Below, in pieces: positions 1-11,000 of a stretch of DNA of 64,000 nucleotides. Each line of letters begins with the position of its first letter. Position 1 is the stretch's first letter. Source of the stretch: Diphasiastrum complanatum (Eukaryota; Streptophyta; Lycopodiopsida; Lycopodiales; Lycopodiaceae); contig CM055095.1 in assembly GCA_029204225.1 (NCBI GenBank), positions 34,435,078 to 34,499,077 of the forward strand, read 5' to 3'. The notes under the pieces were generated by a model. That model saw only the letters and a list, made by a program, of their open reading frames with translations. It was not told the origin of the DNA and ran no database searches. A program made the translations under genes and the position numbers.

Positions 1-437
1 CTATCTAGAACGATTTTCACTTATTTATCATGCATTTCACTTTGTTATGAAATCTATAAAAAAGAAATGGCTTGCTTGGTTATTCATTAGCCATATTGAG
101 CTTTTGCTTGTCTAGAAGGGTAAGATATGTTCATTTGGTTCTCAAATCTTTTAAGTGATTATCTTCACCACTATGCAATGTTGATAGACCTAGTGGCAAC
201 ACATCTATCTAGAACAATTTTCACTTATTTTTCATGCATTTCACTTTGTTATGAAATCTATAGAAAAGAAATGGCTTGCTTGGTTATTCATTAGCCATAC
301 TTGACATTCATCATAACACATGGATAGATTGTGCTCATCTACCTACAATTTGAATGCTTAATTATTCATTAGCCATACTTGACATTTGTCATAACACATG
401 GATAGATTGTGCTCATCTATTTACAATTTGAATGCCT
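1..437. repeat. Two overlapping local tandem duplications
   Basis: About 99 bases starting at position 1 recur from 205 (204-base period) with only a few changes. A second unit of about 78 bases, starting ttattcattagccatac, occurs at 284-361 and again at 362-437. No protein signal is seen. A small open frame at 432-635 has no recognisable domain and is not called as a gene. Confidence 0.85.
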
Positions 438-1755
438 TTTGTACATTGTAAGGTGCTTACCTTTCCATATCTTTTTTCCTTTTGGATATTAACCTTTGCA
501 ATTCATTTTGAAAATATTGACATCCATTCCTATATTTATGTTGAAGGGTTAAATCTTGTAGTGGAAGCAAAAGATATCCATCATGAAAATATATTGGTAA
601 GTATACTTATTTACACATTGATAAAAGAGTGTTGAATTGAAGAGCATACAACAATATGTGACTTTTCAATACCATTAGAAACATACATGTGATATGTCAA
701 TGTTTTGAAATTTTGAACTATGCAAAAAAATTTCAAGACAAAATTTAGTGCTTTTTGGACATTGGATCAAAACAATTAACAACATATTATGGAAAGAGCA
801 ATGGAAATTTTTTTTAAGTTTTTTGTATTAACATCACAATTTTAATCCATGGAAATACTTGTGGATGTTGAAAATTGGCATTGCCTAACCTAAACAGGTT
901 GCAATTTCAACTTCAATCATTTTGAGAATAGTTAAAATTTTAATAGTTAAATTATAGAATGGTTAAAAATATTCATGTATGTTTATGCAATGCATCTACT
1001 GCTTGTAAAAAGGTTCAAACTAACTTTATAAATAACCCACAAAACCACTTTGAAATCGGTAAAAGGTTAAAAACCTAGTCTAAAATTTATAACTAAACCA
1101 ATCGATTTTGAGCCATTATAAAAACTTATAAATCTAAAATGAAGTGGTAAAAAATGAAATTTTACAATTCGGCTATTTGTATTTGTTAGTTTTTTTGCGA
1201 GCATTGAACTCATCACATGGAGAGTCTAGCGATGAGGGCATACATGTCAAGAAAGTAAGAATGTGTGGACTCAATTTAAATTGTATCACATGGATAATGC
1301 AAAAATTTCACTATTTTAGTTTTTTGCAAGTTAACTATTATCAAGAAAAAATTTGGTGTATCCTTGATGGGCAATCAAATTCACATTGTTAAGGAACACT
1401 TGTGGAAATATACATCAAATTCATAAGAGAATAAAGTTTGCATAAAAACCTAATGCAAATATTGAATATTAAAGTACTTCAGTAACCATTATTTGTTTAC
1501 ATAAAAGCGAGTCCTCTGTTGGGACTTGGCTTTTGTTCAAGCACAACCTCCAATGCCATTCAATGGTCTTGATCCATTTGTATTAAATTTCAAATTTAAA
1601 AAAAAAATATAAATGAGATTACAAAAAATGAAACAAATAAAATAAGCTAGTAGAATTCATAACATTTAATGCCATTTAAGTCTTGATGTGTTTATATTAA
1701 ATTTCAATTTTTTATAAAATTTAAATGAGAGTACAAAAAATGAAACAAATAGAAG
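438..1755. other. AT-rich stretch without recognisable genes
   Basis: Long A/T runs and short open frames only. A frame at 1144-1392 has no domain I can name. It may be the decayed flank of the CACTA relic that follows. Confidence 0.5.
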
Positions 1756-1759
1756 AAGC

Positions 1760-2830
1760 TAGTAGAATTCAAGTAGATGTTGGAGATGATATTCATGATG
1801 ATGATATTGAGGTACTATGATGTGTATGAATCCATTTTAAGACCAACATTGGTGGTGAACATGCACATTCAACGAGTGATGAGAACATGGATGACAACGA
1901 AGAGTTGCATGATGATAATAATGAGATGCTTTCACAAAGAAGCATCTATTTTTACATTGCCAACAACACTTCTCCTTCTGAACGTACAAGCTACGTACAA
2001 TGGAGTTCTTGTGGTGTCACACCATTGTTCTTGTATGCATAAACTCTAAACACATTATGTTGTTTGTTAGGTTGTGTTCATGCACTCATTTATGTGACAA
2101 CAACAATGTTTTGTAGTTTATTGCAAAAAATCCTTCCTAAAAAGTGTGATGTTGGGAATGTGTAATGAAGCACGAAATGTTTTGAGGAATGGGTTATGAA
2201 AAAATTCCATGCATATCCAAATGACTACATTATATATACGGGCGTGCATTCACAAAAAGATCAAAGTCCAACATGTAACACATCAGGATACAAAGATGAC
2301 ATACAAGGATTGAATGTACCACAAAAGTGTTACATCATTTTTTAGTCATTCCATGACTACAATGATTAATCCGATGCAACTTTTTGGCACAACTAGTAGA
2401 TTGGCATGCCAAGAATTGATCTATGGATGAGGTGTGTGGGTAGTACAAGACTCACTTGCATGGAAACATATTGATGAGTAATGGTTCAAGTTAAAAAATA
2501 AACCTCATCATTTAAAGTTTGGGATGACATAAATCCTTTTGGTGTTTGTCCACATGGCCTGTTGTTTAACTATAATATTGTTCCATAATTGATTACAAAA
2601 ACGGGACATTTACTAGCTCTATCGGTTCCAAGAAAATACTAAGTTAAAAACATGGATGTTTTACCTAGAACCACTAATTGAAGAAGTGTCCTTTCTTTAC
2701 AATGGTGTTAATGCATATGACATCTCAAGTCCTTTGCACGTAAGAAATTTTGATCTTCATGAAATTTTAATGTGAACGATGTGTGATTATTTTGGTTTGA
2801 GTGATTGTTCAGGTATATATTTTCATTTCT
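1760..2830 (+). pseudogene. Decayed CACTA (En/Spm) transposase, tnp2 / Transposase_21 type
   Basis: The tnp2 transposase cuts and joins CACTA DNA transposons. Three stretches in different frames line up in the family's order. From the ATG at 2196 the protein reads KKFHAYPNDYIIYTG, then a cysteine pair and SGYKDDIQ. Near 2445 it reads DSLAWKHIDE and then WFKLKNKPHHLKFG, followed by a frame with NPFGVCPHG near 2530. Near 2660-2800 it reads YLEPLIEEVSFLYNGVNAYDIS and on to a CDYFG block. These match the 'ACPND', 'AWKHFD ... NPFG' and 'DVYLRPL ... YDA ... FPAYG' blocks of tnp2. Several stops and frameshifts make it non-functional. An acidic D-rich frame at 1775-1900 may be its N-terminal part. 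Assignment is by eye from remembered family patterns. Confidence 0.7.
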
Positions 2831-2999
2831 TGGGAATGTTGATAATAGTGATTGATTTTAGATTACAACTCATAAATAGCTTTCTAATGTTTTAATGCAA
2901 TCATATATGCAGATTTTACAACATTTGAATACAGAACATGCTACATACATGGGCTAAATTGGAAAGCCAGCATAAACCTAGTGTGCCATGGATTATAAC

Positions 3000-3378
3000 A
3001 AAGAGAGAGCTTTTACATGTCAAATGTCACAAATCAAATAAGAATTCCAATTGACTATGCACATTCCTTGTGTAACTCTTTCAACAAAGATGACAAATTA
3101 AGTGGATTAAAATCTCAGGATTGGCTTAAAGTGTTGATATACTTAGTAATTGCAACACTTTAAGCCAATCCTACTTAGTAATTGCAACACTTTAAGCCAA
3201 TCCTTGATAATTGCAACACTTAAAGCCAATCCTTGGTAGTTGATATACTTAGTAATTGCCTGAGATTTTAATCCACTTAATGTGGCATCTTTGTTGAAAG
3301 AGTTACACAAGGAATGTGCATAGTCAATTGGAATTCTTATTTGATTTGTGACATTTGACATGTAAAAGCTCTCTCTTT
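3000..3378. repeat. Long fold-back element (120-bp inverted repeat)
   Basis: Left arm 3000-3119 and right arm 3259-3378 are inverted copies with only about two mismatches, both near 3093-3098. The outermost bases are AAAGAGAGAGC and GCTCTCTCTTT. The 139-base loop holds a second inverted pair (GGATTGGCTTAAAGTGTTG against its complement) and three tandem copies of a roughly 24-base unit ending TTTAAGCCAATCC or a close variant. No target duplication is obvious and no protein is encoded; open frames here are by-products of the arms. It could be a fold-back or MITE-like transposon, or a transcribed hairpin locus. Confidence 0.9.
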
Positions 3379-3839
3379 GACATGTATACTTTCAAAAGAT
3401 GACCATTGTTACTAAAACTAGCATATAGATTCTTTCATGACCCTAATGGGGGTTTGGCGTAGGGATTGGGCCTAATCTGGATAGTAGTCGAGTAGGACCA
3501 TGGGGTCACACCTGCATACAATATTAGAATGTGTGTTGCATCCTAGCATGGGATAGGATGTATTCACTAAGCTTTTGCATGGCTTAGCTATTATGGGTTA
3601 GGGGTATCTACATGCAGTGGACATGCGTGGGAGCGTGGTATGGACTGATAGTATGCTTACATGTGGATTCAGTGCATGGGCAGACGAGGTCATTACCCTC
3701 ACCTGTGTCCATGAGAATCATTGAGAGTTTGCGGCCATTATGTTGTCGGATTGGTAATTCCTTCCTGTCATTGTAGTTGCAAAAGATTAACGTGATTGCT
3801 TATCCAATGCACACCCACCTAAGTTGCTGACAATGTTAG
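3379..3839. other. No gene recognised
   Basis: Less AT-rich than its surroundings (for example near 3440-3660) but without a sustained open frame or a repeat I can name. Confidence 0.4.
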
Positions 3840-4340
3840 ACCATCACTTGCTCATGCACCCACTTCAAGCTCCCATAGTTGAGATGACTCAACCTCTCGT
3901 GCCATAGAGAACATAGGTCACCATTGCTACTTGTGCTTTGCACATTGTTCCAATGCAATCTCCATGACATAAAAGTTATAATCCACTTGTGTGCCTTGTG
4001 CAACTATCTTGAAGCATTTCTTCAGGTCTTTGACAAAGAATCTATCTTTATACAGTTCAACTTTGTAAGTTTGATCTATCAAACAACCAATTAATAGTAA
4101 ATTCTTTTTCAAATTCAGAACCTGACAAGAATGCATTTTGTATTTTTTTTTCCTAGTGTAAGTTGTATTTTAATATCTCCAATGCCTTTATTTGTTTCAC
4201 ATTATTATCTTCCAAAATGACTTTTGTATTTCCATCATTTTGATCGATTGTGAAACACCATTTTTTATGAGAAGCCATGTGAGATGATCCTCCTGAATCC
4301 AAGTATCAATCTCCTCTTGATGTGGGTTTTGTGAAGATCT
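3840..4340 (-). pseudogene. Copia protease and pre-integrase fragment
   Basis: Read on the minus strand, about 4310 gives YLDSGGSSHM, the Asp-Ser-Gly active-site block of a copia retropepsin (normally DSGAS.HM). It continues to LKKNLLLIGCL near 4100 and LWHERLSHLNYGSLKWV near 3900, the GAG-pre-integrase zinc-site start. Frames are broken between blocks. Gag is absent upstream, and integrase and reverse transcriptase are absent downstream, so this is a truncated relic. Confidence 0.75.
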
Positions 4341-5003
4341 GAAACTTTGGATCTTAATTGGATCTAATCAATTCACAAGAGGGATTTGATGCATTGCTAC
4401 CTTCACCTCCATCATTATTTCAAAGCTAGTAATGACAAAGATTAGCAAGCAAGAACAATAGAAAACAAGTCTTAAATGACCAAATTAGCTTCACACATGT
4501 GAAGAGCAGGCTAGTATACACACAAAGAGCTAAGAACAAAATACAAATTATCATAAAACCATTGAACTCAAAGAAATGCATACAAATGGAAGATCCACAC
4601 AAGCTTGTATGAGAAATCTCCAAAAATCTTCAACTCTCCAATTTGCTATGTGTTGAATGAGCTCCAAGAAGACATCTACATAGATTTGAGACTCATACTA
4701 GTATGAGCTATTCTCACATGTGTGATGGTGCCATATGGTCAGTCCACTCCAAATGCAAACCTAATTGGTCCAATCAAGTTGCACCTCTCCAAAAAGTCGA
4801 CTAGGCAAATTATCAATGATAGGGGATTTGACATTCTACGAGTAAATTTTTTATGAGTTTCTTTCCTGCCATGAGTCAATAAAGAGACAACACATGGTGT
4901 GCTATTTTTTTTATGCCACTACTTGAATGTTTACTAGTAAGATTTGTGGTTGGGCACATAGTTAAAAATTTTGATTGAATCACTTGGCACTACGCCGACG
5001 TGA
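4341..5003. other. Non-coding stretch, possible copia leader or LTR remains
   Basis: Two near-palindromes of the type seen in the copia LTRs of this window occur here: tcacacatgtga at 4491 and tcacatgtgtga at 4714. A 'ggtccaatca' motif lies near 4770. This fits remains of the LTR or leader belonging to the minus-strand copia scrap, but no LTR ends could be placed. Confidence 0.3.
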
Positions 5004-5167
5004 GCACTACAAAAAGCATTCTTTTTTTGACTGAATCACTTGGCACGCCGACGTGCCAAGTGATTCAAATTTTTTTTTATTTTGTGTGATCACCATAGCA
5101 CGCCGGTGTGCTAAGGTCATGGGCCCAATGCAAATTTTTTTTTTGCCCTGGCAACCTACCACCATAG
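5004..5167. repeat. CACTA-end-like sequence with perfect 15-bp-arm palindrome
   Basis: CACTACAAAAAGC at 5005 resembles the plant CACTA terminal consensus. Next to it is a perfect inverted repeat, arms 5033-5047 and 5052-5066, loop CCGA, made of GAATCACTTGGCACG. A further copy of gaatcacttggcac starts at 4977. Subterminal repeats containing ACGT next to the end are typical of CACTA elements. It may be an end of the relic at 1760-2830 or of an unrelated one. Confidence 0.45.
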
Positions 5168-5427
5168 AGCTAGAATTAAAGTAGAATCACTGTGTTACTG
5201 TACTATGGTCCTATCGGTAGATAAGGATCAGTTGGCCTCGCCACGAGGCGAGTCGACGGGACACACGTCTCGTCAACGACAACCTGGTCCATGCATGGGT
5301 TGCCTAAGTGAAGAACTATATGTATAGTGTATTTTCATTTTGAGAAATACAGTTGGTGTGGAGAGTGTTTTCTATCTGTGTTACTGTGTAGCATAATCTG
5401 TGTTCCTGTTTGAAACAAATTCTAAGT
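5168..5427 (+). repeat. 5' LTR of copia family B (copy B2)
   Basis: About 260 bases, similar along their length to the 3' LTR at 26075-26348. It ends ATTCTAAGT directly against a tRNA-iMet primer site. The left end AGCTAGAATT is aligned with AGTTAGAATT of the other copy. Termini are not the usual TG...CA. Confidence 0.8.
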
Positions 5428-5440
5428 TGGTATCAGAGCC
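5428..5440 (+). promoter_or_regulatory. Primer binding site (tRNA-iMet), copia B2
   Basis: TGGTATCAGAGCC directly abuts the LTR, as expected for priming reverse transcription from the 3' end of initiator methionine tRNA. Confidence 0.85.
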
Positions 5441-5643
5441 GTATAGAGAGTGTACACAGTACAGTGTCGCCGTTGAAGAGAGCTTCAGGAGAAAAGTCTT
5501 TTGAGAGTTCGGGGTTTACGGCGGGTTGGAGACAGAAAGTAAAGCACTAGTGAACAACTTCTAACATATAGAAAATTGTTAAGCTTGAGACTGTAAGAGG
5601 ATTTGGAGACAGGAGTTGTCGGCTGAATCAGAACTCAAGGAAG

Positions 5644-5991
5644 ATGGAACAAAGTAGCAAATTGAATGGGATTTCCAACTATGCAGTGTGGAAATTCAAA
5701 ATAAAAAATATACTGATGGAGAAGGACGTGTGGGATGTCATCACAGGTGATGAGAGAAGACTGCCAAATGAAGCGGACATCAAAGTGTTCAATAAGAAGG
5801 TGAGAAAAGCTTTGACCTTCATCAACTTGTCAGTGAAAGATCACATCATTACCCAAATTTGTGATGCCGTTACATCCAGACAGCAGGCATGGGATGTGCT
5901 AAAGGAGCAGTTCGAGATGTCAAATCCGTCAATAATCATGTTTCTGAAGTCAAAACTGAAAAGTGCCCGCATGGAGCAAGGAGAGCATATT
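5644..5991 (+). pseudogene. Copia B2 gag, 5' part only
   Basis: Encodes the start of a copia Gag (UBN2-type): LNGISNYAVWKFKIKNILM, then ALTFINLSVKDHIITQI and AWDVLKEQFE. The same protein segment occurs at 22980-23370 with few changes. The frame runs into a stop right at the join with the minus-strand copia C near 5991, so everything after the first 116 codons is gone. Confidence 0.8.
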
Positions 5992-7445
5992 TAGACCAGG
6001 TTTAGAAATAGTTTCATCAAATCCTTCCAGCATTTGTTTGATCCATATCAGCTCGTTTGCCATCTTAGCTGCTGCTACATGTTCGACCTCACAGGAAGAT
6101 TGAGCTATTGTTGTTTGCTTCTTGATTATCCAAAGTATGGCTGCGCCAGATGCTAGAGTACAACCTCTTGAAATACTTTTGCTATCATCCTTCATGGATG
6201 CCCAGCTTGCGTCATTGTAAGATTCAATCCAAAATCCAGCTTCCTTCGAATAACACAATCCATAGTCTTTTGTTTTCTAGAGATATTGTACTACTCTTTT
6301 TGCTAACTTCCAATGCAATGATCCTGAATTTTTGATTAAATTGGCTCAGCCTGTATACCACAAATGCTATATCAGGTCTGGTGTTGTTTGCAAGATATAA
6401 CAATGATCCAATCAGCCTACAATAGGGTGTATTGGTCATTCAATTTTCTTCATCGAAAGTCTGCAGACAATGTGCCTTGCTCAGTATTGTTCCAGGTATC
6501 ATGGGAGTATGCACACCTTTGCATTCGAGCATGTTGAAGTGTTTAATGATTTTTCGAGTGTACTTTTGTTGGTGAAGATACAACTTACCACCTTCAAAGT
6601 CTCTTTCGATCTGCAAGCCTAGACAGATTTTTGCTTCTCCTAGGTCAGCGATCTCAAATATTCCAGAAATGTCTCTTTTGACATCTGAAATTAATTTATC
6701 TTTTCTTGAGAAAGCGTGTCATCAACATAAACATCTTGAATGATAATTTCATTTTTGACATGTTTGATATAGACATTCGATTCAACGAATAAAGGTTCGA
6801 AGCCTAAAGAACGTAGTGCTTCGTCCTTCTTTCTATACCATTGTCTGGCTGCTTGTTTCAGACCATAGATGTTTTTATTCATGTGACATCCGAATTTTGG
6901 ATACTCTTGGCTTATAATACCAAGTGGTTGATCCATGAATAAATCTTCTTGTAATTTTGCGTGCAAGAAAGCAGTTTTCTCATCCACAATATGGATTTTG
7001 AGATCATGAGCCACTGCATAAGCGAATAACAAGCGAATTGATTTGTTTGACTATCGGTGAGAAAGTATCAGTGTAGTCGATCCCATACTTCTGTGAAAAT
7101 CCTTTCGCATCCAATCTTGCTTTGAATATGATGTTATCTCCATTAGGACCTGTTTTGATCTTGTAGATCCACTTGCATTTGACTGGTTTTTTTCCATCAT
7201 GTATAGGTGCAAGTGTCCATACATTTTTCTTATACATGGATGACATTTTGTCCTCCATTGCTTGAATCCAATGATCTTTGTTTGGTCCATCAATAGCTTC
7301 CTCGAATGTTTGAGATTCGTCTGTGAAGCCACAAAATTTGATGGCTGTATTTGTTGAAACATCCTGACCAAACCTAACTGGTGGTTTTTTCTGTTTATCA
7401 GATCTTCTCACAGTCTGTACAGGTTTCAAATTTGATTCTGCATTT
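5992..7445 (-). pseudogene. Old copia C: reverse transcriptase and RNase H part
   Basis: On the minus strand, from 7445 downwards: a linker, then the copia RT start ([14 protein letters not shown]-like block near 7160, DYTDTFSP near 7075). Next come [34 protein letters not shown] and YVDDT near 6725, with the DD pair visible. LGEAKICLGLQI follows near 6640, LIGSLLYLANNTRPDIAF near 6400 and the RNase H block ending IKQMLEGFDE near 6020. At least three frame breaks separate these pieces. The rest lies at 13312-14386; the two halves are split by the young copia with duplication CATTT. The 3' LTR is missing at the join near 5992. Confidence 0.85.
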
Positions 7446-8098
7446 TGTGAAAAACTCAGATCCAAAAGATGCTAAAGTTTCATAAAGATCTTGGCCATGG
7501 AAGTTATGCACATCTAGATTGAAAAAATGATAGAAATTGTGATGTTAAGCATACTAAACATCAACTAAACATCAAAATCTGATCATAAGCTTCCACAAAC
7601 AGAAACTTGCTGTCCCTGTCCGTACTTCAGAGCCTACAACCTGCATTTCACACGTGTGAAGCCATAGCAACAAAGAAATCACAATTCTAGTGGCTAGAAT
7701 GCAAGATATGAACAAAAAAGTGAGAGAGAAGAAGATGGACCTTCAAAGAGCATAACATTCATTCAATAGAATGAAAATGAGATGTGTACATACTCGTGGA
7801 GATGGCTATTTATAGCAGCCATAGTGCCTCTTGGCCACTTGTCTTATGATAGGCTAAAATTGGGGTCCAATAGGATTCACCCATATACCTAGAAATTTGG
7901 TCAAATAGGAATGCACCAAATTATGAGCCAATAGAAGAGCTCCACACTCGACCTCCTCTAATTAATGTGACCTCAAAAGTAGTGTACACATACTTTGGGC
8001 CTCTACATACATGTATGAACCTATCTCTAACTTTTATTTGGCCATAGGCCTACAAAATCTCAAGTTAGGAAAATACTACTAGTTGACAATTTTTCACA
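7446..8098 (-). repeat. 3' LTR of the complete copia
   Basis: Begins TGTGTGAAAAATTGTC and ends GAGTTTTTCACA on the minus strand (TG...CA). Same sequence as 12654-13306. Contains TTCACACGTGTGAA at 7647-7660 and a TATA-like CTATAAATAG at 7806-7815. The polyprotein stop codon lies just inside its edge. Confidence 0.95.
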
Positions 8099-11000
8099 CT
8101 CCCTCTTCAACTAGTTTTAGCATAGATTTAGAAAGTACACCAAGACTTGTTCTATGCTTGAAAAATAAGTCCTTTCCCAATGCTTTGGTAAAGATATCAG
8201 CCACACATTCCTTTGATGGGACATGTTCAAGCTTGATCTCTTTTGCCAACACTTGTTCTCTCACAAAATGGTAAGCCACCTCGATATGTTTGCTCCTTGC
8301 ATGGAAAACCGGATTGCTTGCTAGACTTTGGGCTGAAAGGTTGTCACAAAAGATGATTGGACTCTCTGAAAAATCCAGCAAATGAAGCTCCATAATCATC
8401 CTCTTGATCCACACCATCTCCTTTGTGCATGATGTCAAAGCTTTGTACTCGGCCTCACTAGAAGAAAGTGATATAGTTGCTTGTTTCTTCGACATCCATG
8501 AGATAGCTCCATCACCTATGAAGATAGCATGTGCATTTATGGATTTTCTATCCATAAGGTCTCCTGCAAAATCTGAATCTGAAAAACCAAATAAGTTAGG
8601 TGATGAGCCTCTATAAACAATGCCAAAATCTTTTGTTCCCGAGATGTATCTCAAGATCCTCTTTCCTAGTTTCCAATGTTCTATGCTAGGATCTTGCATG
8701 AATTGGCTTAATCTACCAACACAATAAGATAAATCAGGTCTTGTGATGGTTAGATATATAAGAGAACCTATTAGCTTCCTATAGAGAGTAATGTCCTCGA
8801 AGGATCTTTCATTACCTCTTATAGTTAGCTTTACATGTGATTCCATAGGTGTATCAATAGGATTTGCATCTACCATATGAAATCTATTGAGAATAGAAAT
8901 AGCATACTTCTCTTGTGAAATAAAAGTGATTTGAGAAGTTCTAATTACTTCTATTCCTAAGATATAGCTCAAAAGACCAAGATCATGCACTTCAAATTCC
9001 TTTTTTAGTGCTTTCTTGATATCTTCTATATCTTCCTTGTTCCCTCCACTTAAAATAATGTCATCCACATAAATTAGAAGGATTGTAACATCATTAGCAC
9101 TAATTCTAAAGTAAAGTGAATGATCATACTCACTCATAGTGAAGTTTTGAGAAAGTAGAAAAGAGTTAAGCCTAGCATACCAACTCCTTGGTGCTTGCTT
9201 AAGACCATACAAACTTTTTTGTAGAAAACACACATGATTAGGCTTGCTATGAGAAACATAGCTCTCGGGTTGCTCCATGTAGACTTCCTCTTCAAGATCA
9301 CCATTCAAGAAAGCATTAGAAATGTCTAATTGCCAAAGATCCCATCCATAAAGAGTTGCAAGGGAAATGATTACTCTTATGCTCACCATCTTTGCCACGG
9401 GTGCAAAGGTTTCCTCATAGTCAATGCCATGCTCTTGAGCATAACCTTTAGCCACCAACCTTGCCTTCAACTTGTTGATAGATCCATCTTGATTTGTCTT
9501 TACCTTGAAGATCCATTTGCATCCAATTGCACTTTTGCCCTTTGGAAGCTCCACCAATCTCCATGTGTTGTTCTTCATAAGTGCTTCAAACTCAAGATCC
9601 ATTGCTTGGATCCATTCCTCTTCTTGCCTTGCTTCATCTACACATGAAGGTACATCAAAAGAAGTTAGGAAAGCATAGTTGGATCCATCCACCACTTGCT
9701 TACCTTTGCCATCATAAGTGAGCCTTGAGGGTTTCACTTTATGCCTTGGAGTTCTCCTTGGAATTTGACTTGAAGAGGCTTCTTCAACATCCACATCCAA
9801 TGTGTCATCAACTCCATTGTCATCAAGCACATTAGTTGCAACAACACCATCATCACTTGAAACAACTTTTGGAATGTTACCTTCATCAAAAATGACATCC
9901 CTACTTGTGAACACTTTCTTGATTGAAGGAACATAAATCCTATATGCTTTGCTTACTTCACTATAACCAACAAAAATGCCCTTTCTTGAAGATGGATCCT
10001 CCTTAGTTCTATCATCAAGAGTAATGTTGAAGTAGCAAATGCATCCAAAAGTTCTTAGAAACTTGACATTAGGCTTCGTACCAAACAAAGCTTCAAAAGG
10101 GGTTTTTCCTTCCAATACAACACTTGGCCATCTATTACATAGGAAATTTGCACACAACAAAGCATCACTCCAAAAAGGTTTAGGAAGATTAGCATTCAAT
10201 CTCATTGCCTTTGCACTCTCACACAAGGTTCTATTCTTCCTCTCGGCCACTCCATTTTGTTGTGGTGTTCTTGGACATGTGTACTCCCTCTTGATCCCAT
10301 GCTCATCGCAAAAGGCTTTGAATTTGTTAGAAATGTATTCACCACCATTGTCGCTCCTCAAGCATTTGATTTTGGTTGTAAATTGAGTCTCAATAGCAAC
10401 TTTGAACTTGACAAACACATCAAACACCTCATCCTTGCTCTTTAGTAGATAAACCCAACAAAATCTACTAAAATCATCAATGAAAGTTACATACATCTTA
10501 GCACCTCCATTGCTAATTGTAGTAACACCATGAATATCCGAATGCAAGAGAGAAAAAGGCATCTTAGATCTAGATATAGATCTAGTATATGGCAATCTAT
10601 GTGATTTAGACAAAGCACATTCTTCACAAACATGATTCAAGCAAGTAAGAGACTTGGGAAGTCCCCTTACTACCTCCTTTTTGGCTATTACCTCCAAGGC
10701 CTTGTAGTTGAGATGTCCCATCCTTTTATGCCATACCTCTTGAATTGACATTTGTTCATTTGCCATGCATCCAACTTGGTTAGCAACAACACATGCATCA
10801 AGCTTGAACAATTTCCCTTGCCTTTTCCCTTTTGCAATGATACTACACCCCTTTTTGATCAAGCAAGCATCACCATCAAACTCAACTTTGAATCCTTTGT
10901 CAAGCATTTGGCTTACACTAAGTAAGTTCTTGGTAATGGATGGAATGAGCAAAACATCTTTCAATTCTATATTCCTATTTGTAGAAAGTGAAATAGGAAT

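Noticed and set aside
432-635. 67-codon ORF at the left end
   Set aside because: Short, AT-rich, hydrophobic by composition, no homology I can name.
3143-3361. 72-codon minus-strand ORF
   Set aside because: It lies wholly in the loop and right arm of the fold-back; the open frame follows from the inverted repeat.
5950-6258. Copia C RNase H frame extending into the B2 gag as a fusion gene
   Set aside because: The overlap is a chance open frame across the junction near 5992 of two elements on opposite strands.
9330-10445. Plus-strand ORFs opposite the complete copia polyprotein
   Set aside because: Antisense shadows of a strong coding frame; no domain of their own.
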